Positions 35,552-43,798 of a stretch of DNA of 64,000 nucleotides are shown one piece after another; the stretch's first letter is position 1, and each line of letters begins with the position of its first letter. The notes beneath the pieces are model-generated. The model was not told the DNA's origin. It searched no databases and saw only the letters and a program-made list of their open reading frames with translations. The stretch lies in contig NZ_KE383812.1 of assembly GCF_000422265.1 (NCBI RefSeq), positions 448,091 through 512,090 of the forward strand. The letters run 5' to 3'. This DNA comes from Kaistella palustris DSM 21579. GTDB taxonomy: Bacteria; Bacteroidota; Bacteroidia; Flavobacteriales; Weeksellaceae. The translations under genes were made by a program, and so were the position numbers.

Positions 35552-37225
35552 ATGGAAGAAGAAAAAAAGCCCCTCAACTTTATTGAGCAAATTATAGAAG
35601 ATGATCTGGCAAACGGTTTCAAAAAAGAAAATCTGCGTTTTAGATTTCCGCCCGAACCCAATGGTTATCTGCACATTGGCCATACGAAAGCCATCTGCAT
35701 CAACTTTGGTCTGGGGCAGAAATATAATGCACCCGTAAATTTGCGTTTTGATGATACTAATCCCGAAAAGGAAGAGCAGGAATTTGTAGATGCGATAAAA
35801 GCCGATATCGACTGGCTCGGTTTCGAATATGATAAAGAAGTATATGCTTCCGATTATTTCGGTCAGCTTTATGAGTGGGCTGTGCAGATGATCAAAGATG
35901 GAAAAGCCTACGTTGATGAACAACCATCTGAAGAAATCACCGCGCAGCGCAAAAACCCGTTCGAAGAGGGAATTGAATCTCCTTTCCGAAACCGACCTGC
36001 GGAAGAAAGTCTGGCGCTTTTCGAAAAAATGAAAAACGGCGAATTTGAAGAAGGTGCTATGTCGCTGCGTGCAAAAATCGATATGTCGTCGCCAAATATG
36101 AACATGCGCGACCCGGTTATGTACCGGATTCTGAAAAGACCGCATCACCGGACCGGCAACCAATGGAAGATTTATCCCATGTATGACTGGGCGCACGGCG
36201 AATCCGATTATATCGAACAGGTTTCGCACTCACTGTGTTCGCTGGAATTTGAAAACCACAGGCCGCTGTATGACTGGTACCTCGATCAGGTATATGAAGA
36301 AAATACAGTGCGCAACAAGCAGCGTGAGTTCGCCAGAATGAATGTCACTTATATGATCACCTCCAAAAGGAAGTTACAGCGGCTTGTCGCAGAAAAAGCC
36401 GTGACAGGTTGGGATGATCCGCGTATGCCGACAATTTCGGGCTTGCGGCGACTTGGCTATACACCGGCAGCGATCAAAAATTTTATCGAAAGAGTGGGCG
36501 TCGCAAAACGTGAAAACCTGATCGAAATCCAACTGCTGGAGCATTTTGTGCGCGAAGACCTCAACAAAGTAGCGACACGTGTTATGGCCGTTGTGGATCC
36601 CGTGAAACTGATCATCGAGAATTATCCCGAAAATGAAGAGGAATTGCTCGACACGGAAAATAATCCGGAAGACGAAAACGCAGGGTCACGGGAGATCCCT
36701 TTTTCACGGGAACTTTATATTGAACGGGAAGACTTTAAAGAAGAAGCCAACAAGAAGTTTTTCCGGTTGAAACTGGGTGGTGAAGTACGGCTGAAGTCCG
36801 CATACATCATCAAAGCGGAACACGTAGAAAAAGACGAGAACGGTGAAATAACGACCATCTTCGCCACTTACGATCCTAAAAGCAAATCCGGCAGCGGAAC
36901 GGAGGAAAGCTTAAGAAAAGTAAAAGGTACCCTGCACTGGGTTTCCGCAAAACACGCGCTTCCGGTGGAAGTCCGCATTTATGACCGGCTCTTTACCACG
37001 CCGCAACCCGATGCCGAAAAAGAAACCGATTTTCTGAATTATTTAAATCCCGACAGCTTAAAAATCGTGCAGGGATTTGCAGAACCGAGCCTTCAGCACG
37101 CTGAAACGGGCCGGCCTTATCAGTTCCAAAGAATCGGCTATTTCACCAAAGACCGTGATTCTACAGGCGAAAATCCTGTATTTAACCGCACGGTTACTTT
37201 AAAAGATTCGTTTAAACCTGAATAA
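35552..37225 (+). CDS. glnS: Glutaminyl-tRNA synthetase
   Basis: A 557-residue class I synthetase. FPPEPNGYLHIGHTKAICIN holds the HIGH motif, followed by NLRFDDTNPEKEEQEFVDAI, and MITSKRKLQRLV is the KMSKS-like loop (ITSKRK). The anticodon-binding beta barrels fill the C-terminal third (HWVSAKHALPVEVRIYDRLF). Length and the Gln-type active-site surroundings (DWLGFEYDKE; YDWAHGESDYIEQVSHSLCS) separate it from GluRS. It charges tRNA-Gln directly, so this organism need not use the GatCAB route. A clear terminator follows. Confidence 0.96.
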   Translation: MEEEKKPLNFIEQIIEDDLANGFKKENLRFRFPPEPNGYLHIGHTKAICINFGLGQKYNAPVNLRFDDTNPEKEEQEFVDAIKADIDWLGFEYDKEVYASDYFGQLYEWAVQMIKDGKAYVDEQPSEEITAQRKNPFEEGIESPFRNRPAEESLALFEKMKNGEFEEGAMSLRAKIDMSSPNMNMRDPVMYRILKRPHHRTGNQWKIYPMYDWAHGESDYIEQVSHSLCSLEFENHRPLYDWYLDQVYEENTVRNKQREFARMNVTYMITSKRKLQRLVAEKAVTGWDDPRMPTISGLRRLGYTPAAIKNFIERVGVAKRENLIEIQLLEHFVREDLNKVATRVMAVVDPVKLIIENYPENEEELLDTENNPEDENAGSREIPFSRELYIEREDFKEEANKKFFRLKLGGEVRLKSAYIIKAEHVEKDENGEITTIFATYDPKSKSGSGTEESLRKVKGTLHWVSAKHALPVEVRIYDRLFTTPQPDAEKETDFLNYLNPDSLKIVQGFAEPSLQHAETGRPYQFQRIGYFTKDRDSTGENPVFNRTVTLKDSFKPE

Positions 37226-37246
37226 ACATTACAACTCAACTTAAAG

Positions 37247-37274
37247 ACTTCGGATTTCTCCGGAGTTTTTTTTT
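37247..37274 (+). terminator. Terminator of glnS
   Basis: ACTTCGGA-TTTC-TCCGGAGT forms an 8-bp stem with one G-U pair followed by eight or nine T, starting about 20 bp after the glnS stop. Confidence 0.85.
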
Positions 37275-37332
37275 CCCAATATAGCTGCTTAAAAATGTAA
37301 TTACTTTCGGAAATACCCGCCATTAAATAAAT

Positions 37333-37363
37333 ACAAAAAGCCGCCTCATTGCTGAAGCGGCTT
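37333..37363 (-). terminator. Terminator of the T9SS type A gene
   Basis: On the minus strand AAGCCGC and GCGGCTT (7-bp perfect arms, 12-base loop) are followed by TTTTTGT. It lies about 20 bp beyond the stop at 37385. Confidence 0.8.
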
Positions 37364-37384
37364 CATATATAAAGGTCTTAAAAA

Positions 37385-38941
37385 TTATTTTTTAATCGCT
37401 TTGAAGGATTTTACAGTACCGTCTTCCATATGAAGCGTTACAATGTAAAGTCCTGATTTCAATTCTGAAAGATTAAGCTCAGCCGAAGCTTTCAAAGTTT
37501 TGAGCTGTCTTCCGGAGACATCGCTCACTGAAACTGACTGTACACCTTTCACATCAGAAATCTTCAACACATCCTGGAAAGGATTCGGGTATACAGAAAG
37601 ATCTGCTTTGTTTACACCGACTGTAGCCATTCCCGGAGTCGTAAGTGCAATTGTATAATCTTCTGTCTGACCGTTGGTCATATTCGAACAGCCATCAGCC
37701 AAAGCAGGATTCAGAGCTGTAGTAGAACTGCTGAAGTTGTACTTGATTCTCATTCTCTTGTTCCCGGCCGTAGCGTTCGCTGGAATTGCGATGTTGCCGT
37801 TCAAAGTGATCGTCGCGCCTGTTCCACCTTTGAAGTTTGCAGGATCTACGAAATACTGCTCACCGGCATCAGTGAAGTTACCATTGCTGTTCCAGTCAAT
37901 AAATACAGTCATACCAAAACGGTTGGCACCAAGACCAGTACCCGTTACAGTTAGCGGATAAGTGGCGCCGGCAACTGCGTTGAAAACGTAGCTTGTAAAA
38001 TCTTCGTAAGCAGGTGAGCCTACTGCTGCAGATGACGTATTCGGTCCTTTACCCGCAAAAGTCACAGCTGAAATTGGATAGGTACTCGCTGGAATAGTGG
38101 AAACGATTGGTCCACAATAGGAAACCTGATTGTTTGTTGAGAATGAAATTTCAGCACAACCCTGTGCATCACCAATAGTATTTGAAGGGACTAACTTGGC
38201 ATAAAGCACCGAGTTTGCAGGCAGGTTTACATTTACTGAAGTTCCTGCTACAACATTATTATAAACATCTGTACCACCTGGAGTAGTTCCAACGGTCAGT
38301 TTATAATTGATGGCACGTTGGGCAGACGCCCAGCTGAATAATGCAGCTCCACTTGGAACTGTAGAACCGGCTGCCGGTGCGGTAAGCACTGTACAGTCCG
38401 GCACTGTGGTAACGCTCGTATCCTGCTCAATGTTGATATTATCTACATATACAGCACCTGCGGCAGAACCTTTCACCATCCATACACCTAAACCGATTGT
38501 ACTGTCTGGCTGTAAAACGCCTGCAGGAATAGAAGCACTCAATGGCTGACATGCAGTGACTGCTGCCGCAGTTAAACTAACTGTGGTACCCACAGGAAAT
38601 ACAGACCAGCTTCCGGTCACTTTGTCTTTGATGAAATATGCAAGACTGATCGTACCCACAAATCCAGCAGGTTTTTTATAGCTGGCTGTTAAACTTACAC
38701 GCTGTCCGTTGCTTGTCTGTGGAATTCCGCTGGTGTCGATCATCCATCCGGAGCTCGCTATTGCAGAAGTAAAAAGGGTTTGACCGCCGTAGCTGCCGGA
38801 ACAGGCTGCCGCAGCCTCTACAGAACCACCACCAAACTGACCGTACTGAGCACCTACATCCTCGAAATCACCATTGTAATTAAACTGTGCATTTGCACCT
38901 ATTCCTAAGGCCAAAAAGCACGATAGTAAAAATTTGTTCAT
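37385..38941 (-). CDS. T9SS type A cargo protein with GEVED domain
   Basis: A 518-residue secreted protein. Signal peptide is about 1-18 (FLLSCFLALGIGANAQ). A carbohydrate-binding-like N-terminal domain (about 20-170) is followed by a fibronectin-like segment (TVLTAPAAGSTVPSGAALFS). A GEVED domain at about 310-440 contains GMTVFIDWNSNGNFTDAGEQ, then RMRIKYNFSSS and TNGQTEDYTI. The C-terminal type A sorting domain has LSVYPNPFQDVLKI and a Gly-Leu-Tyr-Ile-Val ending (LKSGLYIVTLHMEDG). It is exported by Sec and T9SS and probably surface-attached. No catalytic motif is visible. Confidence 0.9.
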   Translation of the reverse strand: MNKFLLSCFLALGIGANAQFNYNGDFEDVGAQYGQFGGGSVEAAAACSGSYGGQTLFTSAIASSGWMIDTSGIPQTSNGQRVSLTASYKKPAGFVGTISLAYFIKDKVTGSWSVFPVGTTVSLTAAAVTACQPLSASIPAGVLQPDSTIGLGVWMVKGSAAGAVYVDNINIEQDTSVTTVPDCTVLTAPAAGSTVPSGAALFSWASAQRAINYKLTVGTTPGGTDVYNNVVAGTSVNVNLPANSVLYAKLVPSNTIGDAQGCAEISFSTNNQVSYCGPIVSTIPASTYPISAVTFAGKGPNTSSAAVGSPAYEDFTSYVFNAVAGATYPLTVTGTGLGANRFGMTVFIDWNSNGNFTDAGEQYFVDPANFKGGTGATITLNGNIAIPANATAGNKRMRIKYNFSSSTTALNPALADGCSNMTNGQTEDYTIALTTPGMATVGVNKADLSVYPNPFQDVLKISDVKGVQSVSVSDVSGRQLKTLKASAELNLSELKSGLYIVTLHMEDGTVKSFKAIKK

Positions 38942-38966
38942 AAAACTGTATTTATTTATTTGCCGA

Positions 38967-39001
38967 CAAAACTAGCGATAAAAAACCAATTAACTCCGCA
39001 A
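38967..39001 (-). promoter_or_regulatory. Promoter candidate of the T9SS type A gene
   Basis: On the minus strand TAGTTTTG (38974-38967) lies 25 bases before the start codon; a TTG (39001-38999) is 24 bases upstream of the box, one more than the usual range. Confidence 0.4.
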
Positions 39002-39361
39002 TAAAATACATTATCAGTGAAGTTTTGTAAAGTTCGTTTCATATTAAGTAATCCGCAGGATTTCGGAGTATACAACCCGACGTAAGTTGATACGACAGGA
39101 TTTTTCCTGCAATATTTATTTAATGAATCTTTATTAGCATTTTTTTAGTTTATGAAATTGCTCAGGTATTCTTATTTGCTTAGCCAAGCGGTTTATTTTC
39201 CGAATAAAAAAGGCCTCTTAAGCTGGAATTATCTTTTTGATATCACCGCTTGTTTTTTTCTGTTTAATGACTTTGATGAAACTACCGTTTCCAAGAAAAA
39301 CGAACTAAAGTCTGTGCAAGTGTTTTTTTATATTTACCTTCGCATCAAATTTTTTTTACAC
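39002..39361. other. Gap ahead of the thioredoxin-fold gene
   Basis: About 360 bp. An open frame runs through the last 210 bp in phase with the next gene, but it lacks a protein-like pattern and ends in the true signal peptide. TACCTTCG at about 39337 is a near-match to the -7 box. Nothing else is recognised. Confidence 0.4.
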
Positions 39362-40534
39362 ATGAAAAAGTTATTTTCATTCCTTATATTATTTATTTCT
39401 GTACTTATCTTTTCTCAGGAAACCATAGACTTTCAAACTTCCAGCTTTCAGGACATTCTGGCAAAAGCCAAAAAAGAAAAAAAACTCGTTTTCATCGATG
39501 CGTACGCCTCCTGGTGCGGACCCTGCAAACTCATGGAGAAAAACATATTTCCCCTGCCAGCGGTGAAAGAATATTACAACGCCAACTTTGTAAACGCGCG
39601 TTTCGATATGGAAAAAGGTGAAGGTCGCGATTTGGCTGCGAGATACGGCATCCGCTCCTACCCCAGTTTTCTTTTCCTGAATGGTGATGGCGAAGTCGTG
39701 CTCCAGAACTACGGTTATATGGGCGAAGCAGATTTTCTGACCATCGCCAGGGAAGCCAACGACCCGAAACTCCGCACTGCCTCCTATAAAGAACTATTTG
39801 AAAAAGGTGAAAGAGATCCGGAAATTCTGCTGAATATGATGCGTGTGTATGCTACCAGCGATTATGATCTGGCTAAAAAAGTATCTGAAAGATATTTTGA
39901 AGTAAAAAAAGACACTCCTTTAACAAAAGATGATCTGGGACTTTTGCTTTATTTCCTGAAGTCGCCGCAGGATGCCAACTATAAAACTTTTGTTGCCAAA
40001 AAAGCGGAGATCGAAAAACTGATGTCTCCGGATATTTACGAACAGTTCGATGCCAATATCAAGATCTCGAAAATTTTGGAATCCGCGCTCGATTTAAAAA
40101 CCGGCGTGATCAATGATGCATATTTTTATGAAAATGCCACGCCATTAATAGGAAAAGTAAATGCCGAAACGGCGCTTAACCGTATGAAGGTTCTTTTTTA
40201 CCCTACCGTAAATAAATATGCGGAGTATGAAACTGCGGCACTCCAGTATTATAACGTGTCCGAAGACTTCGATACCGAAGAACTGTTGAAGGCGGCGTGG
40301 ATCCTGAGCGAACACAGCTCCAACCTGCCTGCACTGAAGAAAGCCGAAGAATGGGCCGAAAAATCGGTCATGAAAAGCGAAACCGCCGAAAACACCTATA
40401 TACTTGCAAAACTTTATTCCAAAACCGGAAATATGGCAAATGCGAAAATGTATGCTGAAATTTCCCGGAACCTTGCGGAAAGTCAGGGAAAGGATGCAAC
40501 CATGGCGACACAGCTTTTAAAAACTTTAAAGTAA
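39362..40534 (+). CDS. Secreted thioredoxin-fold protein
   Basis: A 390-residue protein from the ATG at 39362, which gives a clean signal peptide (FSFLILFISVLIFSQ, about residues 4-18). A thioredoxin domain follows (about 25-140) with KLVFIDAYASWCGPCKLMEK, the WCGPC redox motif, and GIRSYPSFLFLNGDGEVV with the cis-Pro. Residues 160-390 are helical with TPR-like composition. It is expected in the periplasm as a disulfide reductase or thiol-redox protein; partners are unknown. The DUF3575-like gene starts 7 bp after its stop, so the two are one transcript. Confidence 0.85.
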   Translation: MKKLFSFLILFISVLIFSQETIDFQTSSFQDILAKAKKEKKLVFIDAYASWCGPCKLMEKNIFPLPAVKEYYNANFVNARFDMEKGEGRDLAARYGIRSYPSFLFLNGDGEVVLQNYGYMGEADFLTIAREANDPKLRTASYKELFEKGERDPEILLNMMRVYATSDYDLAKKVSERYFEVKKDTPLTKDDLGLLLYFLKSPQDANYKTFVAKKAEIEKLMSPDIYEQFDANIKISKILESALDLKTGVINDAYFYENATPLIGKVNAETALNRMKVLFYPTVNKYAEYETAALQYYNVSEDFDTEELLKAAWILSEHSSNLPALKKAEEWAEKSVMKSETAENTYILAKLYSKTGNMANAKMYAEISRNLAESQGKDATMATQLLKTLK

Positions 40535-40541
40535 CCTACAT

Positions 40542-41174
40542 TTGAGAAAACTAATCTTCGCCCTGGCGGTCGCATTTACATCGTTGCTTCCTGCGCAAAC
40601 GGTCGATTCATCTACCGTTCCGAAAAAACTTTACATAAAAGCGAACGCACTTTTTCTTCCCGTTGGCATGCTGAATGCGGGTGTGGAATACCAGCTGAAC
40701 AAAAGATATACGGTGCAGGCAGAAGTTTTCATCTCGCCCTGGAAATCATTCATGGGAAAATATGCACAGGTGTATATGATAGGATTTGACGGCCGATATT
40801 ATTTTGATGAAGCCTTCAAACACTGGTATGTGGGAGCCAATATTTCGGCTGCCAGAATCAAAATCCAGAAATATAATTACTGGGGCGATGAACCCTTCCA
40901 ATACACCGAAACATCTCCGGTTTATACCAACAGCGACCTCTATCAGAATGGTTATTCCCTGATGCTGGGAGCAGTCGTTGGTTACCAGTTCCAGCTTGCA
41001 CACAACTGGAATATAGATCTATTCCTGGGCGCCGGCACGGTTCAGAGTTTCTACCGCGGCTGGCACAAGGAATTGGGCATCCGGTACGATCTCGATCCCA
41101 CCCGTGATTTCAACCGCAGTGGCGAATTCCTGCCGTACCGTGGTGGCGTAATGATCTCTTACAGACTGAAATAA
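40542..41174 (+). CDS. DUF3575-like outer-membrane protein
   Basis: A 210-residue protein starting with TTG, which gives an immediate signal peptide (IFALAVAFTSLLPAQ). Barrel-like strands are NALFLPVGMLNAGVEYQLN, then RYTVQAEVFISPWKSF and HWYVGANISAARIKIQK, ending GGVMISYRLK. The 'GMLNAGVEYQLNKRYTVQ' pattern is the DUF3575 signature. Role is unknown. It is translationally close to the genes on both sides (7 bp upstream gap; TAATG overlap downstream). Confidence 0.75.
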   Translation: MRKLIFALAVAFTSLLPAQTVDSSTVPKKLYIKANALFLPVGMLNAGVEYQLNKRYTVQAEVFISPWKSFMGKYAQVYMIGFDGRYYFDEAFKHWYVGANISAARIKIQKYNYWGDEPFQYTETSPVYTNSDLYQNGYSLMLGAVVGYQFQLAHNWNIDLFLGAGTVQSFYRGWHKELGIRYDLDPTRDFNRSGEFLPYRGGVMISYRLK

Positions 41175-41377
41175 TGAACATCCGCAGTAAAAAATATCTG
41201 GTGATCGCCGTAATCACCTTCATCATCTTATTTTTGATGAACTATCTTGGCAACACCAATCCCGATAAACTCGAACGCGCGCTTATGACCGCAGTTGCCG
41301 GCGTGATCGGACTCACGATCGGTATGTGGTTCGTGTACCGAAATTCCAAAGACGATACGCACCACGATTTCGACTGA
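41174..41377 (+). CDS. Small two-helix membrane protein, unknown
   Basis: A 67-residue protein whose ATG overlaps the preceding stop (TAATG). Helices are at about 8-23 (YLVIAVITFIILFLMN) and 38-55 (MTAVAGVIGLTIGMWFVY), with a His/Asp-rich tail (DDTHHDFD). Coupled position and composition support it as real. Family not recognised. Confidence 0.6.
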   Translation: MNIRSKKYLVIAVITFIILFLMNYLGNTNPDKLERALMTAVAGVIGLTIGMWFVYRNSKDDTHHDFD

Positions 41378-41380
41378 TAA

Positions 41381-41470
41381 GCTGCAATCTTTTTGGGCGG
41401 ACATTTCGCGCTTTCCGCTGCAATCTTTTTGCTCCACTTCGTGCCGCAAAAAGGATTTCCGCTGCAATCG
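41381..41470 (-). repeat. Degenerate extragenic element C (triple GCTGCAATC)
   Basis: The plus-strand sequence GCTGCAATC occurs three times, at 41381, 41417 and 41461, twice followed by TTTTTG. On the minus strand it reads GATTGCAGCGGAAATCC, then TTTTTGCGGCACGAAGTGG, AGCAAAAAGATTGCAGCGG, with inverted TTTTTGC / GCAAAAA arms. It lies in the gap before dusB. It seems related to elements A and B by the shared GATTG(C/A)A-CGG core in B. Confidence 0.55.
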
Positions 41471-41581
41471 CGGCCGCGGGTCCGCATGTAGTAAGTAAGC
41501 GCTAAAGTTGCAGGAAAACCCTTTGTGATTTTTCTCCGGCCCGGGTTTGTTTCTGCTTATTTCTACTAAACTCATAATTAT

Positions 41582-41589
41582 TATCTTTG
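41582..41589 (+). promoter_or_regulatory. TATCTTTG -7 box abutting dusB
   Basis: TATCTTTG matches TAnnTTTG and ends 4 bases before the ATG (CACC between). No TTG at the expected distance. Possible leaderless start. Confidence 0.4.
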
Positions 41590-41593
41590 CACC

Positions 41594-42589
41594 ATGATAA
41601 AAATCGGCAATATAGAACTGCCCGAATTCCCGCTGTTGTTGGCGCCAATGGAGGATGTCTCGGATCCACCCTTCCGCAGGCTGTGCAAAATGCACGGCGC
41701 AGATCTCATGTATTCCGAATTTATTTCCTCCGAAGGCTTGATCCGCGACGCCATGAAAAGCATGAAAAAGCTCGACATCTTCGATTATGAAAGACCGGTT
41801 GGCATTCAGATCTTTGGCGGCGATGAAGAAGCCATGTCACTCTCCGCAAAAATCGTGGAAGCGGTAAATCCGGATATCGTGGACATTAATTTCGGGTGTC
41901 CCGTAAAAAAAGTAGTTTGCAAAGGTGCCGGCGCCGGTGTTTTGAAGGATGTGGATCTTATGATCCGTCTTACAAAAGCGGTGGTAAACTCCACACATCT
42001 GCCGGTAACCGTAAAAACCCGTTTGGGTTGGGATACCGAAAGCATCAATATTATGGAGGTTGCCGAACGATTACAGGAAGTCGGTGTTAAAGCGCTGACC
42101 ATTCACGCCCGAACCCGCGCACAGATGTACAAAGGTGAAGCAGACTGGAATTACATACACGCCGTAAAGAATAATCCCAATATCGAAATTCCGATCTTTG
42201 GAAACGGCGACATCGATTCGCCGCAAAAAGCGCTGGAATACAGAAACAAATACGACTGCGACGGTATTATGATCGGTCGCGGTGCCATCGGCTATCCCTG
42301 GATCTTCAATGAAGTGAAACACTTTTTTGAAACTGGTGAAATTCTGCCCGAACCTACGATCACTGACCGTTTGGAAGCAGTTCGCCAACATGCCGAGTGG
42401 AGCACAGAATGGAAAGGCGAGCGCCTGGGTCTTATTGAAATGCGCCAACATTACAGCAACTATTTCCGTGGGATTCCGCATTTTAAAGATTTCCGCAAAC
42501 AGTTTCTGGAGGTTTTTACTTTAGAAGAAATGGATGTGGTGATTGAAAAGGCTGATCAGTTCTACGCGGACTACTGTTTTGATGCATAA
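41594..42589 (+). CDS. dusB: tRNA-dihydrouridine synthase (DusB-like)
   Basis: A 331-residue FMN TIM-barrel enzyme. LLLAPMEDVSDPPFRRLC is the Dus N-terminal motif. VDINFGCPVKKVVCKGAGAG carries the catalytic Cys region and FMN-binding Lys. LTIHARTRAQMYKGEADW and GIMIGRGAIGYPWIFNEV complete the active site. It reduces uridines in tRNA D-loops. The DusB assignment follows the KGAGAG and bacterial length. Confidence 0.92.
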   Translation: MIKIGNIELPEFPLLLAPMEDVSDPPFRRLCKMHGADLMYSEFISSEGLIRDAMKSMKKLDIFDYERPVGIQIFGGDEEAMSLSAKIVEAVNPDIVDINFGCPVKKVVCKGAGAGVLKDVDLMIRLTKAVVNSTHLPVTVKTRLGWDTESINIMEVAERLQEVGVKALTIHARTRAQMYKGEADWNYIHAVKNNPNIEIPIFGNGDIDSPQKALEYRNKYDCDGIMIGRGAIGYPWIFNEVKHFFETGEILPEPTITDRLEAVRQHAEWSTEWKGERLGLIEMRQHYSNYFRGIPHFKDFRKQFLEVFTLEEMDVVIEKADQFYADYCFDA

Positions 42590-42686
42590 GCGTTCGCTCA
42601 AAATCAATCCTGAAACTTTACCGACAAAATTTCAATCAGCAACTTCATCATATTGGAAAATGAAAGTTGATTTGAAACGGTCCCGC

Positions 42687-42776
42687 CTAGCCCTGATTGA
42701 ACGGCCTGTCTGAGCTCTCCCGCGGCAAACTGCCGCGGGAAGCGAGTAGTGAAAGCAGGTTCCCGGCTCCTGAAAA
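42687..42776 (+). repeat. Degenerate extragenic element B with perfect hairpin
   Basis: The block runs from CTAGCCCTGATTGAACGG to CGGCTCCTGAAAA. Its core is TCCCGCGGCA-AAC-TGCCGCGGGA (42718-42740), a perfect 10-bp GC-rich stem with a 3-base loop. There is no T run directly after the stem, so it is not a standard terminator. Its borders match element A at 7033-7117 on the other strand. Confidence 0.6.
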
Positions 42777-42837
42777 TTTGTCTTAAATTCCGTAACTTTC
42801 GGCCTGTTTACTGGACTAATCTTACAAAATTTACTTG

Positions 42838-43746
42838 ATGCTAAAAGCTGAAAATGTAACCAAAACTTACAACGCCGGAAAAAAGCTCGCGCTCAGCGAC
42901 TTTTCGATCGATGTTCCCAAAGGCAGTATTTATGGGCTTCTGGGTCCGAACGGCGCCGGAAAAACCACTTTTATACGCATCATCAATCAAATTACGCAGG
43001 CGGATTCCGGCAAGATTTTCATCAATGGCGAAAACCTGAATCCGGAACACATACGCCAGATCGGTTATATGCCGGAAGAGCGCGGCCTGTACAAAAACAT
43101 GTCGGTCGGCGACCAGATCCTGTATTTCGGTGAGCTGAAAGGCATGAGTAAGAGCGATGCGCTGGCGCAGGCAAAATACTGGTTCGAGCAACTGCAGATC
43201 GATCAGTGGTGGAAAAAGAAACTCAGTGAACTCTCTAAAGGCATGGCGCAGAAAATCCAGTTTGTAGTGACAGTGCTGCACCGCCCAAAACTGCTGATCC
43301 TGGACGAACCTTTCTCGGGTTTTGATCCGGTGAACGCAAATTTGATTAAGGACCAGATCCTGAAATTAAAAAATGAAGGAACTACGATCATCCTGTCTAC
43401 CCACCGCATGGAAAGTGTGGAAGAAATGTGCGATTATGTGGCACTGATCGACAATGCAAAAAAAGTGCTTGACGGAAAAGTGTTTGATGTACGCGAAAAA
43501 TTCAAGAAAAATATTTTTGGAATTACCCTGGCTGAAATTGATGACGAGAAATTCAGTCTCTTTCGTAATGAATTCGGCATCACGGATTTCCGTACAGAAA
43601 ACCAGCTGGTGACCTTCGATCTGAAAAATGACCGCAACCAGAATATCCTGCTGAATGAACTGATGAAAATTGGAAAAATACGGTCATTTGATGAGAAAAT
43701 ACCGAGTATGAATGAGGTGTTCATCAACGCGGTGGATAAGTCTTAA
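42838..43746 (+). CDS. ABC transporter ATP-binding protein (NatA-like)
   Basis: A 302-residue ATPase from the ATG at 42838. It has Walker A, LLGPNGAGKTTFIRI; the signature LSKGMAQKIQFVVT (a variant of LSGGQ); and Walker B, LLILDEPFSGFDP. The C-terminal domain of about 70 residues (IRSFDEKIPSMNEVFINAV) is typical of DUF4162/ABC-2 type ATPases. It pairs with the permease 52 bp downstream; the pair resembles the NatAB sodium exporter family, but the substrate is not certain. Confidence 0.9.
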   Translation: MLKAENVTKTYNAGKKLALSDFSIDVPKGSIYGLLGPNGAGKTTFIRIINQITQADSGKIFINGENLNPEHIRQIGYMPEERGLYKNMSVGDQILYFGELKGMSKSDALAQAKYWFEQLQIDQWWKKKLSELSKGMAQKIQFVVTVLHRPKLLILDEPFSGFDPVNANLIKDQILKLKNEGTTIILSTHRMESVEEMCDYVALIDNAKKVLDGKVFDVREKFKKNIFGITLAEIDDEKFSLFRNEFGITDFRTENQLVTFDLKNDRNQNILLNELMKIGKIRSFDEKIPSMNEVFINAVDKS

Positions 43747-43798
43747 GAGATCACGAGACACCCGCAAAACTCTACCTAACCAATCATTTACTTCTCTA

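Noticed and set aside
35546-36229. A 227-codon open frame antisense to glnS
   Set aside because: It mirrors the conserved GlnRS catalytic domain; its product is Phe/Ile-rich without pattern.
39152-39361. A 70-residue N-terminal extension of the thioredoxin-fold protein
   Set aside because: The extension lacks protein-like pattern, and the ATG at 39362 starts a clean signal peptide.
41381-41470. A short minus-strand open frame through element C
   Set aside because: The frame depends on the repeated GCTGCAATC units and has no conserved protein pattern.
42718-42740. The perfect GC hairpin as the dusB terminator
   Set aside because: There is no T run after the stem and it lies 130 bp after the dusB stop within a larger repeat-like block.
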